Source of the DNA: Candidatus Abyssobacteria bacterium SURF_5
Lineage (GTDB): Bacteria; Abyssobacteria; SURF-5
Reading direction: 5' to 3'
Assembly: GCA_003598085.1 (NCBI GenBank)
Contig: QZKU01000089.1
Coordinates: 1 to 33,407 of the forward strand
DNA: 33,407 bases
A program made the translations under genes and the position numbers. Below the pieces are notes generated by a model. It saw nothing but the letters and a program-made list of their open reading frames with translations. It made no database searches and was not told the origin of the DNA. This document shows, one piece after another, positions 31,969 to 33,407 of this stretch; within the stretch, counting starts at the first letter, position 1, and the number at the start of each line of letters is the position of its first letter.

Positions 31969-32697
31969 TTATGGCAGAAATCGAACGTAACCGCCTGCGA
32001 AACGCGAATCCTTTTTCAGCCGGCTCAGAACCTCAGTAGCTTCAGCTTCCGTTTGATACGGCCCCACCAGGACTCGATAGAAGCGCCCTTTGTTTTCGAT
32101 ATCTATCTCCTCAATAAACGACGGAAAACCTTTGTCCTTCAACGTTGACATCTGAGCAGTCGCCATGTTCTTGTCCTGCGACGAAGTCACCTGGATCGCA
32201 AAATGTCCCTTTTCCACAGTTGCAGCGGCTTGTTTTTGTTCCGGCGCCGGCGGTGCCGGAAGGTCTTTCTTTTCAACCACCTTGGCAGGTTCGGCCTTCC
32301 CTTCTTCAGCTTTCACGTCTTCAGCTTTCACCGGAACGACAGCCGAAACAACCTGAGGGGAAATCTGCGGAGGCGCTTCAGGTTTTACTTCCTCCTTCGC
32401 GGCAACAGCCGGCGGTTCCGGGGCAGGCTTGCTATGAAGGGCCGCCGCCGGGGCCACTTCCTCTGTCTGTACTGTTTTCACCGCGTCGGTGATGGACTCG
32501 GGTGAGGTGATGAGAGGCGCCTGCACCGCCTGTTCGAAGTGCTGAAACCCAACGCCGCTCTGGTAGCGTTCAATCCTGATCCCGAGCATGAGACTGAGCG
32601 CCATCAGGATGAGCACCATCGATACGAGGAGAACCAGTTTCCCGGAGCTGAACGCATATATGTATTGCCTTCCGGAAGGAGATCCCTTATCGCTCAT
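31969..32697 (-). CDS. SPOR-domain peptidoglycan-binding membrane protein
   Basis: A 242-residue inner-membrane protein. A short cytoplasmic start, one transmembrane helix (about residues 20-39), and a long Pro/Ala/Glu/Lys-rich linker (about 50-160) lead to a C-terminal SPOR domain (about 163-242, HFAIQVTSSQDKNMA...GRFYRVLVGPYQTEAEA). SPOR domains bind denuded glycan strands at division septa, so a role in cell division or wall remodelling is likely. ATG 32697 follows AAGGA with eight bases between and overlaps the end of the zinc-ribbon gene by 11 bases, pointing to coupled translation. Confidence 0.9.
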   Translation of the reverse strand: MSDKGSPSGRQYIYAFSSGKLVLLVSMVLILMALSLMLGIRIERYQSGVGFQHFEQAVQAPLITSPESITDAVKTVQTEEVAPAAALHSKPAPEPPAVAAKEEVKPEAPPQISPQVVSAVVPVKAEDVKAEEGKAEPAKVVEKKDLPAPPAPEQKQAAATVEKGHFAIQVTSSQDKNMATAQMSTLKDKGFPSFIEEIDIENKGRFYRVLVGPYQTEAEATEVLSRLKKDSRFAGGYVRFLP

Positions 32698-33211
32698 TGG
32701 CCGAATCCTTTTGTGAAAGATGCGCCTCGAGTTTCTGTTTCACCTCTCGAAATTGGGCCTCGCTTATATTCGGGTCAACAACCTTCACCTGAACGTCGTG
32801 ATATCGATCATGGAATACCAAAATATTCTCTTTCGCGTCGCCCTCTTTCTCTTCGCGCACAAAGCGAAATACCTTTTGCCGCCTTAATATGAGGGCGCAT
32901 ACGTAGGCCAGGGGCTCGTCGGCCGGCATTCCGCCGGCAATTGCCTCATAGAACAGCTTGAGCAGCGGCATGTATTGCGTCTCAGGCGTCGCTTTGGCAG
33001 CCGCCGGATCCCGATAGCGCGTCTCCCAATGTGAATAAAATGCATCTCCTGCCTGATTCGCTAATGAGCTCGGCCAGCACTCTTCACAGAAATCCTCGCG
33101 CACGAAAACATTCTCGCTCAGCTTCAACCGCGAATAATGCTTTTGATCGTTTGTGAAAGGTTGGCTACACTGGCGACACCGGCTGGATTCTCTCTGTATC
33201 TGGATTTCCAC
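32687..33211 (-). CDS. Small zinc-ribbon-like protein of unknown function
   Basis: A 174-residue protein I do not recognise. It has two CXXC pairs near the N-terminus (CRQC at about residues 12-15 and CEEC at about 42-45), as expected for one zinc site, and a mostly helical, charged C-terminal part. The middle region (PLLKLFYEAIAGG...LAYVCALILRRQKVF) repeats no known enzyme motif that I can see. It starts at GTG 33211 with GGAG six bases upstream. It is the first gene of the leftward operon and overlaps the SPOR gene by 11 bases. It may bind nucleic acid or protein, but this is only suggested by the zinc ribbon. Confidence 0.75.
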   Translation of the reverse strand: MEIQIQRESSRCRQCSQPFTNDQKHYSRLKLSENVFVREDFCEECWPSSLANQAGDAFYSHWETRYRDPAAAKATPETQYMPLLKLFYEAIAGGMPADEPLAYVCALILRRQKVFRFVREEKEGDAKENILVFHDRYHDVQVKVVDPNISEAQFREVKQKLEAHLSQKDSANER

Positions 33212-33262
33212 TGCTATCTCCGCTTCTCAGACACACTTAGACATTCCGGGGATTCCAGACCG

Positions 33263-33291
33263 ATTCTACCACAGGCACTGTGGGGTGTCAA
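33263..33291 (-). promoter_or_regulatory. Strong promoter for the zinc-ribbon/SPOR operon
   Basis: On the minus strand TTGACA (33291-33286), an exact 17-base spacer and TAGAAT (33268-33263), placing the start about 45 bases before GTG 33211. Confidence 0.75.
33269..33283. promoter_or_regulatory. Inverted repeat inside the promoter spacer (candidate operator)
   Basis: CCACAG (33269-33274) and CTGTGG (33278-33283), perfect 6-base arms with a 3-base gap, fill most of the spacer between -35 and -10. That position is typical for direct repression. Confidence 0.45.
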
Positions 33292-33407
33292 GAAACCAAA
33301 ACTCCGATTGTAGGGCTTACGCATCTAAATCGGCCCTTGGGGGCGGATTTTTGCTGACTGCTCCTTCTTATTGGCTCTGTTGGGTTTCCTTTGTGGTTTT
33401 GGAGATG

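Noticed and set aside
1-33407. CRISPR array or prophage
   Set aside because: No regularly spaced direct repeats, cas genes, integrase or phage structural genes were seen.

Overview
This window is about 33.4 kb of GC-rich (by eye, mid-50s %) bacterial chromosome. It is densely coded and shows no transposase, integrase, phage gene or CRISPR array. The owner is probably an uncultured Gram-negative bacterium with an anaerobic or redox-flexible life. The Gram-negative signs are apolipoprotein N-acyltransferase, probable lipoproteins, a MacA-like periplasmic adaptor and a SPOR-domain protein. The anaerobic signs are large multihaem c-type cytochromes, an aldehyde:ferredoxin-oxidoreductase family enzyme with a MoaD-like partner, and a rubrerythrin-like protein. 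I cannot name the phylum from sequence alone; deep-branching delta-proteobacterial-like or candidate-phylum lineages are the best guess.

Layout. (1) Positions 1-3376 (+): the tail of one multihaem cytochrome, then a 15-haem probable lipoprotein made of three repeated five-haem modules, then a terminator. (2) 3449-7381 (-): a short-chain dehydrogenase and a MOT1-type oxyanion transporter, then a PLP-dependent D-cysteine-desulfhydrase-like enzyme paired with a small diiron ferritin-like protein. (3) 7517-10262 (-): one gene fusing a glycerol-phosphate acyltransferase domain to a GpsA-type glycerol-3-phosphate dehydrogenase, with its own promoter, a promoter-overlapping inverted repeat and a terminator. 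(4) 10364-15722 (+): a class V aminotransferase-fold enzyme, a class IV aminotransferase and a five-PAS histidine kinase with no response regulator beside it. (5) 15842-17978 (+): a tungsten/molybdenum AOR-family oxidoreductase with a MoaD-like protein that carries an unusual C-terminal tail. (6) 18024-20842 (+): an Rrf2-family Fe-S regulator, an assimilatory APS reductase and a siroheme sulfite reductase. Near-identical short inverted repeats lie in front of the regulator and of the reductase pair. (7) 20843-21339: palindromic tandem repeats, a terminator, tRNA-Leu(GAG) and back-to-back promoters. (8) 21422-25827 (+): a MacAB-like exporter as adaptor, ATPase and two permeases. (9) 26007-28493 (+): a secreted beta-propeller/ZU5-like protein. 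(10) 28548-33291 (-): a housekeeping block of zinc-ribbon protein, SPOR protein, lnt and argS.

Functional links. The strongest new regulatory proposal is that the Rrf2 protein controls both itself and the APS-reductase/sulfite-reductase pair through the repeat TTGAC-N3-GTCRA. The cytochromes, the AOR enzyme and the diiron protein suggest anaerobic electron transfer. The GPAT-GpsA fusion would put the first two steps of phospholipid head-group assembly in one polypeptide. Promoter and operator calls are pattern-based readings by eye.
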